Source: Lachnospiraceae bacterium (GTDB taxonomy: Bacteria; Bacillota; Clostridia; Lachnospirales; Lachnospiraceae). From it: 35,586 nucleotides of DNA. Each line of letters starts with the position of its first letter. Positions within the stretch are counted from its first letter, which is position 1. Positions 1 through 7,813 of this stretch are shown in pieces. Both the position numbers and the translations under genes were made by a program. Under the pieces are notes generated by a model, which did not search any database, was not told the origin of the DNA, and saw only the letters and a list, made by a program, of their open reading frames with translations. The stretch is taken from positions 1-35,586 of the forward strand of contig JAKSSD010000017.1 in NCBI GenBank assembly GCA_024403275.1, written 5' to 3'.

Positions 1-54
1 GTACTGATTCCTAGCTGATGATTAGCGGTCGTCAAATAATTTCCCCAAAAGAAC

Positions 55-210
55 AATAGTCTTCGAAAATTATTTTGTGCTTCGCACAAAATCCTCACAA
101 AAACAAAACAAAATTTATTGATGCAAGCATCAAAAATTTAAGCTTTGTTTTTGTGAGTTATTTGCTTTTCAAGCAAATAATTTTCTCGACTATTGGCGAG
201 AAAATTATTT
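55..210. repeat. Cluster of nested palindromes
   Basis: This non-coding stretch is almost entirely inverted repeats. Perfect hairpins lie at 72-80/84-92 (loop TTC), 159-167/171-179 (loop TTC) and 175-188/197-210 (14 bp). A 14-bp arm at 94-107 pairs with 144-157, enclosing a palindrome at 118-124/127-133. The outer segments 55-75 and 175-194 are imperfect inverted repeats of each other (AATAGTC..GAAAATTATTT), so the whole can fold as one long cruciform or as a row of small hairpins. It lies just past the efp terminator. It could be a dispersed palindromic repeat, a MITE-like remnant or a structured RNA; I see no second copy in the window. Confidence 0.7.
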
Positions 211-229
211 TCCTCGTCGCCATAACAAA

Positions 230-265
230 AAGACAATGAACATACCGAGATATATTCATTGTCTT
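230..265 (-). terminator. efp intrinsic terminator
   Basis: An 11-bp perfect inverted repeat (AAGACAATGAA at 230-240, TTCATTGTCTT at 255-265) has a 14-nt loop. On the minus strand it is followed by a U-rich tract (complement of AACAAAA). It starts about 30 nt past the efp stop codon. Confidence 0.75.
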
Positions 266-295
266 ATAAGCAAATTTAATAGATTTAATTAAAGA

Positions 296-853
296 TTAAA
301 CTCTTGATAAGTACTCACCAGTTCTTGTATCAATCTTAATCTTCTCACCGATTTCTACGAATAATGGAACTGAAACACGTGCACCTGTTTCAACGATAGC
401 TGGCTTTGAAGCACCTGTAGCTGTATCACCCTTGAAACCTGGTTCTGTTTCTGTAATAACTAACTCAACAAAGAGAGGTGGTTCAACTGAGAATACCTGT
501 CCCTGATGTGAAAGCATCTTAACCATTTCATTTTCTTTAACGAATTTAAGAGAATCACCAATCTCTTCAGAATTAAGAGCGATCTGCTCATAGTTCTCTG
601 TATCCATAAAGTTATACATATCGCCATCTGCATATAAATACTGCATTTCTCTACGCTCAATTACAGCAGCTGGACATCTGTCTGTTGGCTTGAAAGTCTT
701 TTCAACTACACCACCAGCCTTAATATTTCTAAGCTTTGTTCTAACGAAAGCAGCTCCCTTACCTGGTTTTACATGCTGGAATTCAACAACCTGATAAACG
801 CCACCATCTACTTCAATAGTAACACCGTTTCTAAAATCTCCGGCAGAAATCAT
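296..853 (-). CDS. efp: Elongation factor P
   Basis: A 185-residue protein, the usual length for EF-P, which relieves ribosomes stalled at polyproline stretches by entering the E site near the P-site tRNA. The N-terminal KOW-like domain contains the modification loop, seen as [16 protein letters not shown] at about 29-44, with Lys32 in the PGKGAA turn as the residue expected to be modified or recognised. Two OB-fold domains follow, with [29 protein letters not shown]-type sequence near the C-terminus. The start is preceded by AGGAGGAAGATAG-ATG. It has its own promoter and terminator, so it is probably monocistronic. No modification enzyme gene (EpmA or YmfI type) lies in the window. Identification is secure. 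Confidence 0.97.
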   Translation of the reverse strand: MISAGDFRNGVTIEVDGGVYQVVEFQHVKPGKGAAFVRTKLRNIKAGGVVEKTFKPTDRCPAAVIERREMQYLYADGDMYNFMDTENYEQIALNSEEIGDSLKFVKENEMVKMLSHQGQVFSVEPPLFVELVITETEPGFKGDTATGASKPAIVETGARVSVPLFVEIGEKIKIDTRTGEYLSRV

Positions 854-898
854 TCTATCTTCCTCCTAATAAATTAATAAGCAATTTAATTCTAGTCA

Positions 899-927
899 AT
901 TTTAATATAATTTATATATTTTTTCAA
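899..927 (-). promoter_or_regulatory. Putative sigma-A promoter of efp
   Basis: On the minus strand TTGAAA (922-927) and TAAAAT (899-904) are 17 nt apart. They lie about 45 nt upstream of the efp start. Five of six consensus bases match at each box. The AT-rich background lowers certainty. Confidence 0.45.
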
Positions 928-943
928 CCCTTTAAATAAATAA

Positions 944-976
944 CGTCCGGAATTTTCTGATAATCAATTCCGGACG
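944..976 (-). terminator. Intrinsic terminator after the DUF4190-type gene
   Basis: A perfect 11-bp stem (CGTCCGGAATT at 944-954, AATTCCGGACG at 966-976) has an 11-nt loop. It lies 17 nt past the stop of the membrane-protein gene at 994-1584. The following tract on the minus strand is AT-rich rather than pure T. Confidence 0.7.
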
Positions 977-993
977 ATGTATTTAAATACTTA

Positions 994-1584
994 TTATTCT
1001 ATATATACTTCGTATTGGTCACAAATGAAGCGATAGTCTTCATATATTGAACCGTCTATTGATTCACCAAGAATCTGTTCAAGATTATATCTAAATGTAC
1101 AATCAGGAATCTCATATAAATAATGATATTCACCATCCATGAAGCTCTGAATTACATAATAATCATTGCTTTCAACAACATATGGATCCATTAAGCTTAT
1201 TTCGAATGCTTGCGCAAGTGTATCCTTCATGTACTCTGATTTAGCTTCCTGGCTCTTCTCAATATATTTACCCATCTGAGGTGCCATTACACCAACACCA
1301 ATGAAAAGTGTCATAATCATTGGAACTAAGATTACAAAAAACATAATAACATTAGCAATCATTGAAATAATGTTAATGATAAGACCTGCTATTGAAAATC
1401 CCTTCTTAGTATTCTTTTTAGCTAAACCAACGATAGAAAGGATAAGTCCTGGAATTGTAAGAATTCCCAAAACACCACCTAACCAAGAAAATACAAGGCT
1501 TACAATACCAAGAATGAAACCTGGAATTCCTGTTCCGTGAGTCAGCTTAGTTTCTGTTGACACTACCTGTTCGTTATTATCCAT
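994..1584 (-). CDS. DUF4190-type membrane protein with extracytoplasmic tail
   Basis: A 196-residue protein of unknown function. A short polar N-terminus is followed by two long hydrophobic, Gly/Ile-rich segments (about residues 20-50 and 58-95). The first resembles the DUF4190 pattern GxxLGIxSLVFSWLGG...IxGLxKKNTKKGFSIAGL. The last ~90 residues are soluble and acidic, with no motif I recognise. The start was set at the ATG preceded by TTGGAGGAAATAAAA; a TTG five codons upstream lies inside the ribosome-binding site and is unlikely. The gene stands alone between its own consensus promoter and a terminator. Two smaller proteins of similar hydrophobic layout lie at 28648-28944 and 29066-29356. 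Confidence 0.75.
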   Translation of the reverse strand: MDNNEQVVSTETKLTHGTGIPGFILGIVSLVFSWLGGVLGILTIPGLILSIVGLAKKNTKKGFSIAGLIINIISMIANVIMFFVILVPMIMTLFIGVGVMAPQMGKYIEKSQEAKSEYMKDTLAQAFEISLMDPYVVESNDYYVIQSFMDGEYHYLYEIPDCTFRYNLEQILGESIDGSIYEDYRFICDQYEVYIE

Positions 1585-1617
1585 TTTTATTTCCTCCAAA
1601 ATATAAATTCGTTACTG

Positions 1618-1646
1618 ATTATATATATGCAATAGTTGTATGTCAA
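1618..1646 (-). promoter_or_regulatory. Consensus sigma-A promoter of the DUF4190-type gene
   Basis: On the minus strand a perfect TTGACA (1641-1646) and a perfect TATAAT (1618-1623) are separated by exactly 17 nt. The predicted transcript starts near 1611, leaving a leader of about 27 nt with a GGAGG site. This is the strongest promoter match I found in the window. Confidence 0.85.
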
Positions 1647-1653
1647 TCATTTC

Positions 1654-2751
1654 TCACTTTACAGAATAGTCAATTAACGACATAAGAAGTTCTGATTTTC
1701 CACTAACTCCGGCCACATCCTTCGTTGCATATTTCCACATGGTGAATCTATAAGGGAAATCAGGCAAATCTTCTTCCTGATCAAGAAGAATATCATAGTA
1801 GGCAACAGAAGTATAATTAAGGTTACAAAGAAGCCATTCCTTATCTCCATAAAGAATAGTATTCATCCCCTTCTCTTCAATCTTATTCATAAACGCCTTG
1901 GCAATAATTGATTTCTGCTCTGACATTATATTTTCTACTCTGGCTTTATCATTTTGAACATAATCCATATAGAAGCAAACTGGATAATCTATTTTTTCTT
2001 CACCCAAAGTATCAATTACAAACTGTGCTTCCTCTTCGGCCTCTTCTACACTTATAGCCTGAGAAGAAAACAATAATCCTACATGAAGACCAGCATCCTT
2101 GGCATTTTTCAGATTATCATAGAAATTCTCATCAATAGAAATATTACCAGTAGAATATCCTCTCTGGCCAATCTTTATCAGAACGAAATCTATATTGTCT
2201 CTTTTTACCTTGGAAAAATCCACAAAATCATCATTCTTATCAACAATTATACCTGAATACGAAATCTTCTCCCCATCCTTATAACAGGCAAGTCTTCCAT
2301 TCTTTTGCATAAATGAAGCATTATCAAGCTGATTTGGATTAATATACTTATTAATATTAACCCACACTTCAGTTCCATCGTCCTTGACGATTTTAGTTTT
2401 ACTTCCGCCCTGTGATAAATCTTCTTCTTTATTTTCTTCTTCCTTGTTTTCTTCTACATAAACCTCTTCTTCTTTTTCATCATCGTCCAAATATTCATCC
2501 CAAATATCAAGATCATCCGAAGTTAATTTTGAGCCACTAATATATTCTTCTAAATCAACATAGCCCTCATATTTATTATCTTTAACCACAGATTCATGCT
2601 TTTTATTTATTTTGATAGAATCTCTATTTATAAATAAAACAATCACAACAACTATAAGCGCCAGCATAACTGACGCAACAATTGCAGTAAATAATGGAAA
2701 CTTACTATCTTCTTCTACTTCTTCTTCAAAAAAATCATCATTATAAGCCAT
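1654..2751 (-). CDS. Membrane-anchored GH25-like protein, probably catalytically degenerate
   Basis: A 365-residue protein: cytoplasmic acidic N-terminus, one membrane anchor (about 20-42), a very acidic Glu/Lys-rich linker (about 70-120), then a C-terminal region (about 165-365) resembling GH25 muramidases. The family scaffold is recognisable in FVLIKIGQRGYSTG, NLKNAKDAGLHVGLLFSSQA and EAEEEAQFV. The catalytic positions look lost. The first motif, normally GIDVS, reads GIIVD (167-171). The acidic pair, normally FDWE or FDIE, reads FYMD (260-263), putting Tyr where the Asp should be and Asp where the Glu should be. A wall-binding or scaffold role is therefore inferred over cleavage. The start was placed at the ATG after GAGGTTATT; the frame stays open upstream without a ribosome-binding site. 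It diverges from apbE. Confidence 0.75.
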   Translation of the reverse strand: MAYNDDFFEEEVEEDSKFPLFTAIVASVMLALIVVVIVLFINRDSIKINKKHESVVKDNKYEGYVDLEEYISGSKLTSDDLDIWDEYLDDDEKEEEVYVEENKEEENKEEDLSQGGSKTKIVKDDGTEVWVNINKYINPNQLDNASFMQKNGRLACYKDGEKISYSGIIVDKNDDFVDFSKVKRDNIDFVLIKIGQRGYSTGNISIDENFYDNLKNAKDAGLHVGLLFSSQAISVEEAEEEAQFVIDTLGEEKIDYPVCFYMDYVQNDKARVENIMSEQKSIIAKAFMNKIEEKGMNTILYGDKEWLLCNLNYTSVAYYDILLDQEEDLPDFPYRFTMWKYATKDVAGVSGKSELLMSLIDYSVK

Positions 2752-2828
2752 AATAACCTCTAATATATAAAAGCTCCTATTTATAATATCATTTAATTCA
2801 AAAGTATTCCACCTAAGTCTCAAATGAT

Positions 2829-2856
2829 TTGATTTAATTAAGCTAATATTTATGAT
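2829..2856 (+). promoter_or_regulatory. Putative promoter of apbE
   Basis: TTGATT (2829-2834) and TATGAT (2851-2856) are separated by 16 nt, 38 nt upstream of the apbE ATG. An AGAGGA ribosome-binding site follows at 2881-2886. Confidence 0.5.
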
Positions 2857-2893
2857 AGTATGTATTAGAAACATAGATTAAGAGGATATATAT

Positions 2894-3847
2894 ATGAAGA
2901 AGAAACAAATCATTCCTTTTATTATCACCCTTTTATTTATGATTGCTTTATTAACATTTGCTATACTCCAAATGAAACAGGCTCGAACCATATCGGTGAA
3001 TGGTTATTATTTCAACACATATATAACAATAACCGCTTACGAAAGTAACGATGATTTAGCCTTAAACGATTGTTTGAAAATGTGCGAGCACTACGAGAAT
3101 CTTTTCTCAAGAACAATCGAAGGAAGTGACATTTACAGAATCAATAATTCCAATGGTAATGAAGTATTAGTTGACGAAGAGACCTATTATCTATTACAGG
3201 AATCAATTAAATTCTGTGAAGAAACAAATGGCGCTATCGACATTACCGTCGCTGATATTATGGATTTATGGGGCTTCACTGATCTAAGTAAGCCTAATAC
3301 TCTTCCAGATTCTTCCAAGATGGATGAGTGTTTAAGTCATGTTGATTACAGGAATCTTGAATTCTTAGGTGATTGCAAAGTTAAACTCAAAGACCCTGCT
3401 TCTCATATAGATCTGGGTTTTATAGCTAAAGGATATATAGCTGACAAGCTCAAGGATTATCTGATAGAAAGAGGTATTAAGAAAGCAATTATATCTCTGG
3501 GTGGAAATATATATGTAATCGGTTCTAAAACTGACGACAAAGGTTTTAATATAGGTATTAAAGATCCTGCTGGAGGTTCTGAAATAATTGATAAATTAGA
3601 AGTTAAAGACTCTTCAGTAGTAACAAGTGGAACTTATGAAAGATATATTGAAGTAAATGGTAAAAAATACCATCACATACTTGATACTTCAAGCGGATAT
3701 CCTGTGGACAATGATATTAACGGCGTCACAATAATCTGCGATTCATCAATGTACGCAGACGCTCTCTCCACCACCTGTTTAATACTTGGCGAAGATAGAT
3801 CAAAGGAAATACTTCAAAAATATAATGCAAAAGCAATATTCTATTAG
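2894..3847 (+). CDS. apbE: FAD:protein FMN transferase
   Basis: A 317-residue ApbE-family protein with one N-terminal membrane anchor (about 8-26) and no lipobox cysteine. The catalytic domain is expected outside the membrane, where it transfers FMN from FAD to a Thr of target flavoproteins. Family motifs are in order: DLGFIAKGYIAD (173-184), SLGGNIYVIG (201-210), SVVTSGTYERY (241-251), HHILDTSSGYP (260-270) and the metal-binding ADALST (288-293). It converges on the rnf operon, whose RnfG and RnfD both carry flavinylation motifs, so these are its likely substrates. The operon is on the opposite strand, so the gene is not co-transcribed with rnf. Ribosome-binding site AGAGGA lies 7 nt before the ATG. 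Confidence 0.93.
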   Translation: MKKKQIIPFIITLLFMIALLTFAILQMKQARTISVNGYYFNTYITITAYESNDDLALNDCLKMCEHYENLFSRTIEGSDIYRINNSNGNEVLVDEETYYLLQESIKFCEETNGAIDITVADIMDLWGFTDLSKPNTLPDSSKMDECLSHVDYRNLEFLGDCKVKLKDPASHIDLGFIAKGYIADKLKDYLIERGIKKAIISLGGNIYVIGSKTDDKGFNIGIKDPAGGSEIIDKLEVKDSSVVTSGTYERYIEVNGKKYHHILDTSSGYPVDNDINGVTIICDSSMYADALSTTCLILGEDRSKEILQKYNAKAIFY

Positions 3848-3876
3848 CATTTAATAAATCAATATTTAAACACAAA

Positions 3877-3906
3877 AATAGCACCGGGCTTAAACCTGGT
3901 GCTATT
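3877..3906. terminator. Bidirectional terminator between apbE and rnfB
   Basis: AATAGCACCGGG and CCTGGTGCTATT form a 12-bp stem with one G-T pair and a 6-nt loop. It lies between the converging stops of apbE (3847) and rnfB (3927). T-rich sequence follows on the plus strand and an A-rich tract precedes it, so it can serve both directions. Confidence 0.85.
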
Positions 3907-3926
3907 CTTATTATTTGCATATTTAA

Positions 3927-4724
3927 TTAGTGTTTAATAATTGATGCTCTCTTACATTTATCAACACATGTACCACAACCTACACATTTGTCATAATCGA
4001 TCTTAGCAAGGAAGTTAGTTACTTCAATAGCTCCTGCTTCACAATTTCTCTTACACATACCACAGCCGATACAGCTTGCATCACATTCTTTCATTGCAAC
4101 TGCACCCTTTTCAACTGAGTTACATGCAACTGTGTATGTAGCATCATATGGGATAAGTTCAATAAGGTTTTGTGGACAAATAGCAATACATTTACCACAA
4201 GCCTTACATTCATCCTTATCTACGATAGCAACACCATTTACAACCTTAATAGCATCGAAAGGACATACCTTTACGCAGCTACCAAAGCCCTGACATCCAT
4301 GATTACATGACTTAGGACCATTATTTGGTACAAACTGAAGCATTCTACAGTCTGCCTGTCCTGTGTAATCATAATTTGTCTTTGACTTGTCGCAGTCACC
4401 CTGACATTTAACAAATGCAACCATTCTCTTAGAATCACCAGCATCAACGCCCATGATTTCTCCGACCTTCTTGCCTACTTCAGCGCCACCAACAGGGCAG
4501 GCATTAACAGGTGCCTCACCTTTAACGATAGCAGCAGCAAGACCTGAACAACCAGGATATCCACAACCACCACAGTTATTGCCTGGGAGTGTTGCGGCAA
4601 TTTTCTCTTCTCTCTCATCAACAGCTACTTTGAAGACAACAGATGCGATTCCAAGGAAAATACCAATAAATAAACCTACAACCGCTACAATAAGAACGGC
4701 TAATAAAATACCAGTAACGCTCAT
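3927..4724 (-). CDS. rnfB: Rnf complex iron-sulfur subunit B
   Basis: A 265-residue subunit B of the ion-translocating ferredoxin:NAD+ oxidoreductase, expected to be the entry point for electrons from reduced ferredoxin. It has an N-terminal membrane anchor (about 4-32), then a four-cysteine Fe-S motif CGGCGYPGC with a distant Cys (C51, C54, C59, C76). A long ferredoxin-like part follows with CX2CX2/3CX3CP-type clusters: HGCQGFGSCVKVCP (about 142-154), CKACGKCIAICP (173-184), CIGCGMCKRNC (218-228) and CVGCGTCVDKC (247-257). It is the last gene of the rnf operon, 15 nt after rnfA, and is followed by the shared terminator. Clostridial RnfB proteins carry more clusters than the proteobacterial ones, and this fits. 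Confidence 0.96.
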   Translation of the reverse strand: MSVTGILLAVLIVAVVGLFIGIFLGIASVVFKVAVDEREEKIAATLPGNNCGGCGYPGCSGLAAAIVKGEAPVNACPVGGAEVGKKVGEIMGVDAGDSKRMVAFVKCQGDCDKSKTNYDYTGQADCRMLQFVPNNGPKSCNHGCQGFGSCVKVCPFDAIKVVNGVAIVDKDECKACGKCIAICPQNLIELIPYDATYTVACNSVEKGAVAMKECDASCIGCGMCKRNCEAGAIEVTNFLAKIDYDKCVGCGTCVDKCKRASIIKH

Positions 4725-4739
4725 CTCTTATCTCCTTTC

Positions 4740-5330
4740 TTAAATTAAGCCTGAGAAACCGCAGAATGCGATTGCCATAAGGCCTGCTGTGATAAGAACA
4801 ATAGGCATACCCTTTAAGTACTTAGGGATGTTATTGTATTCCATCTTTTCTCTGATACCAGCAAGGATAACAATAGAGATTGCAAAACCAATACTAGTTG
4901 CAAGACCATTAATTACACTTGTAAGAATATCATACTCATAATTTACATTGTTAATAGCTACACCAAGTACAGCACAGTTTGTTGTAATAAGTGGAAGGTA
5001 TACACCAAGTGCCTGGTAAAGGCTCTTCATAAATTTCTTTAAGAAGAATTCTACAAACTGAACAAGTGCAGCAATAATAAGAATAAAGACAATAGTCTTG
5101 AGGTAATCAAGATTAAGTGGCTTTAAGATGAACTTATAAATAAGTCCTGCAACAAGTGATGATAATGTAATAACGAATACAAGGGCACCACCCATACCTG
5201 TTGCTGTCTTAACCTTCTTTGATACACCAAGGAATGGACACAAACCAAGGAACTGGCTAAGAACTACGTTGCTAACAAGTGAAGAACCGATAGCAATTAA
5301 AATGAGATTTCCAATATAGCTACTATTCAT
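4740..5330 (-). CDS. rnfA: Rnf complex membrane subunit A
   Basis: A 196-residue polytopic protein with about six membrane segments, the normal size for RnfA/NqrE. RnfA and RnfE form an inverted-topology pair in the membrane core; in Nqr structures the pair holds an Fe-S cluster through conserved cysteines. Here Cys residues occur in the segments LSQFLGLCPFLG (about 25-36) and TTNCAVLG (about 116-123), the positions expected for that cluster. The start overlaps the end of rnfE by 8 nt, indicating translational coupling, and rnfB follows after 15 nt. Confidence 0.96.
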   Translation of the reverse strand: MNSSYIGNLILIAIGSSLVSNVVLSQFLGLCPFLGVSKKVKTATGMGGALVFVITLSSLVAGLIYKFILKPLNLDYLKTIVFILIIAALVQFVEFFLKKFMKSLYQALGVYLPLITTNCAVLGVAINNVNYEYDILTSVINGLATSIGFAISIVILAGIREKMEYNNIPKYLKGMPIVLITAGLMAIAFCGFSGLI

Positions 5331-6222
5331 TCTGTGCCTCCTCTTCGTTTAAAATCTGTGAAAGTGATTCTGCATCAGATACGTTTTCTTCTGTCTTTGC
5401 TACTTCAACTGTTTCTTTAACTACTTCCTTTTCAGGCTCAACAAATCTTCTTGAGCATCCTGAATCAGCGCAGTTCATACAGTCTGAATTACAGCCTGAC
5501 TGAATCTTAGAAGTATCTTTACCCTTCTTAGCTCCTAAATCCTTAAACATGTTCTGAATTGCTGTAAGTGCAGCAAGTACGAAGAACGCACCAGGAGCCA
5601 TAACGAAGATACCAACTGGAGAGAATGAAGTGAACTCAAGTGAAACAAAACTTGTAATTACTCTTCCAAATCCCTTTGCACCTGTTGGAACAAGACCATT
5701 TAAAATGTTACCAAATGAGTCTCCAAGGATTGTAGCTGTAGCAACACCAAATAATGTGCCACCACCAAGGAACTCTCTTACAAGACCAATGATTGTAAGG
5801 GCAATTGTAAATCCAAGACCCATACCAATACCATCGAATAATGATGGAATCATTGAGTTCTTTGAAGCGTAGCTCTCTGCTCTGCCAAGAATGATACAGT
5901 TAACTACGATAAGTGAAATGTAAATACCAAGTGATGAGTAAAGACCTGGTAAATAAGCATGCATAAGTAATTCTACTACTGTAACGAATGTAGCGATAAT
6001 TACGATATATGCTGGAATTCTAACCTTGTCAGGAATAATCTTTCTAAGTGCTGAAATGATTAAGTTACTAAGAGCAAGTACTACCATTGTTGAAAGACCC
6101 ATACCAAGACCATTGATGGCTGATGTGGTAACAGCAAGTGTAGGACACATACCTAACATAAGTACGAATGTAGGGTTTTCTTTAATAAGACCATTGTAAA
6201 GTCTCTCTAAGCATTTTTTCAT
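5323..6222 (-). CDS. rnfE: Rnf complex membrane subunit E with cysteine-rich tail
   Basis: A 299-residue RnfE. The first ~235 residues are the usual six-helix membrane protein, with the paired Cys motifs LGMCPTLAVT (about 23-32) and VVNCIILGRAE (about 105-115). The remaining ~58 residues form a soluble tail starting SGCNSDCMNCADSGC, a CX3CX2CX4C arrangement (Cys 244, 248, 251, 256), followed by a Glu/Val-rich, very acidic end. Proteobacterial RnfE and NqrD stop near 200-235 residues, so the tail is an extension that could bind a metal or an extra Fe-S cluster. It starts 1 nt into the end of rnfG and overlaps rnfA by 8 nt. Confidence 0.94.
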   Translation of the reverse strand: MKKCLERLYNGLIKENPTFVLMLGMCPTLAVTTSAINGLGMGLSTMVVLALSNLIISALRKIIPDKVRIPAYIVIIATFVTVVELLMHAYLPGLYSSLGIYISLIVVNCIILGRAESYASKNSMIPSLFDGIGMGLGFTIALTIIGLVREFLGGGTLFGVATATILGDSFGNILNGLVPTGAKGFGRVITSFVSLEFTSFSPVGIFVMAPGAFFVLAALTAIQNMFKDLGAKKGKDTSKIQSGCNSDCMNCADSGCSRRFVEPEKEVVKETVEVAKTEENVSDAESLSQILNEEEAQNE

Positions 6223-6878
6223 TAGTTTTCCCCTCCTTCGACAAGAATTTCATAGTATCTTACACCAGCATTTACGCCGCCTGTTACAGCATTTGATGTA
6301 ATTGTTGCAGAAGTAATGGCATCGATTTCATTTGATGAAACTGCACCAGTCTTTACAACTGTATACTTCTCAAATTTCTTATTTCTGAACTGAGGAACAA
6401 GTACATTCTCAGCATTCATACCAAGACCTGGTGTCTCAGAAATTGAAAGGATTGAAATACCTTTGAGCATACAATCAGGAGTTACACCCATATAGAATGA
6501 GATTTTTCCACCGTAACCTTCTGTAGTTGTTACACCTAATACATAACCATATAAGCTACCATCAGAAGTCTTAGCTTCGTAGATGCTATCAACATATGCT
6601 CCAGTAATGCCTTCCTCAACAAGTTTAGCAGAAACTGTCTGATCAACTTCGATTTCATTAAATGTAAGTTCTACTACTGTTTCAAGATCTCCATCAGCAT
6701 TAACTTCCTTAAATACTTCACTGCAGGCATTAGCCTGAGCCTGAGCTTCCTGTGTAGCGATAGGTGTCTTTGTAAGTTCGTAAACGAAACCAAGAAGAGC
6801 ACCTGCAACGAGAGTAATTCCAAAAATTACTGCAGTATCTTTAATAATTTTAACTATTTCGTCTTTAGTGAATTTCAT
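6222..6878 (-). CDS. rnfG: Rnf complex flavoprotein subunit G
   Basis: A 218-residue subunit with one N-terminal membrane helix (about 13-33) and an extracytoplasmic FMN-binding domain. GLGMNAENVLVPQF and the covalent flavinylation motif DAITSATIT (186-194) are visible; FMN is expected on Thr192 through a phosphoester bond. The apbE gene product encoded just past the end of this operon is the likely enzyme. The motif has Ser-Ala-Ala/Thr spacing typical of RnfG, with Ala in place of the common Gly before AT. The gene overlaps both rnfD and rnfE by a single base, so the operon is tightly coupled. Confidence 0.95.
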   Translation of the reverse strand: MKFTKDEIVKIIKDTAVIFGITLVAGALLGFVYELTKTPIATQEAQAQANACSEVFKEVNADGDLETVVELTFNEIEVDQTVSAKLVEEGITGAYVDSIYEAKTSDGSLYGYVLGVTTTEGYGGKISFYMGVTPDCMLKGISILSISETPGLGMNAENVLVPQFRNKKFEKYTVVKTGAVSSNEIDAITSATITSNAVTGGVNAGVRYYEILVEGGEN

Positions 6879-7813
6879 TACTTATTCTCGCCTCCTCTAC
6901 CAAAAGCTTTAGGAAGAGTAATCTTCTCAATAAGAGGAACTAATAAGTTACCTATAATAATTGCATATGAAACACCTTCTGCTGATGCACCAAAAATTCT
7001 GAAGATTCCTGTGAGCACACCAAGAAGGGCACCAAACACATACTGACCTCTCTTTGTAATCGGTCTTGTAACATAATCTGTAGCCATGAAGAATGCACCA
7101 AGCATAAGACCACCACCAGCAAGCTGTGCTGAAATATAGTTAAGGTCAAATCCTCTACCACTAAAGATAAGAACAAAGATTACAAATGTTACGATATATG
7201 TTCCTGGAATTCTTAAATCGATAATTCCAAGAGCAAGAAGGAAGCAAGCACCAAGAACAATTGCGATCATACTTGTTTCACCAATTGTACCTGCTGTACG
7301 TCCAACTACCATATTAAATACATTTACACTCTCTCCACTCTTTAAAAGTGCAAGAGGTGTAGCACCTGTATAAGCATTGCAGTCAAAATTAGTCATATAC
7401 TTTGCAAATGAAATAAGAAGGAAACATCTTGCTCCAAGTGCTGGGTTCATGAAGTTCTGACCAAGGCCACCAAATAACATCTTAACTACAACAATGGCAA
7501 AAACAGAACCAAGCGCTGTCATCCAAAGTGGAAACATTGGTGGAAGGTTAAGCGCAAGTAAAAGACCTGTTACTACCGCTGAACAATCCTTGATAGTAAC
7601 TGGCTTCTTTAAAATCTTACACATTACAAATTCAGCAAGTACTGCCGATGCAACTGCCACAATAATAACAAGTGCAGCATGTAAACCGAAATTTACAATA
7701 CCAAAAATAGTTGCAGGCATCAAAGCAATAACTACTGCAAGCATAATACTTGTTGTAGAAGCCTTGTCTCTGATATGAGGGTTAGAAGAAACGTTAAATT
7801 TTTTGTTTTCCAT
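6878..7813 (-). CDS. rnfD: Rnf complex membrane flavoprotein subunit D
   Basis: A 311-residue polytopic protein with about eight to ten membrane segments, homologous to NqrB. The short cytoplasmic N-terminus is VSSNPHIRDK-type, as in other RnfD proteins. The flavinylation motif YTGATPLALLKSG puts covalent FMN on Thr152. FMGGxxGxxGE-like family sequence is represented by GRTAGTIGETSMIA, and the conserved YxTRPITKRGQ follows near 245-255. RnfD lies in the ion-translocating core. It overlaps rnfC and rnfG by one base each. Confidence 0.95.
   Translation of the reverse strand: MENKKFNVSSNPHIRDKASTTSIMLAVVIALMPATIFGIVNFGLHAALVIIVAVASAVLAEFVMCKILKKPVTIKDCSAVVTGLLLALNLPPMFPLWMTALGSVFAIVVVKMLFGGLGQNFMNPALGARCFLLISFAKYMTNFDCNAYTGATPLALLKSGESVNVFNMVVGRTAGTIGETSMIAIVLGACFLLALGIIDLRIPGTYIVTFVIFVLIFSGRGFDLNYISAQLAGGGLMLGAFFMATDYVTRPITKRGQYVFGALLGVLTGIFRIFGASAEGVSYAIIIGNLLVPLIEKITLPKAFGRGGENK

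Noticed and set aside
55-210. CRISPR array or riboswitch in the palindrome cluster
   Set aside because: There are no evenly spaced direct repeats with unique spacers, and the element lies downstream of efp instead of before a gene start on the minus strand, so neither label fits.
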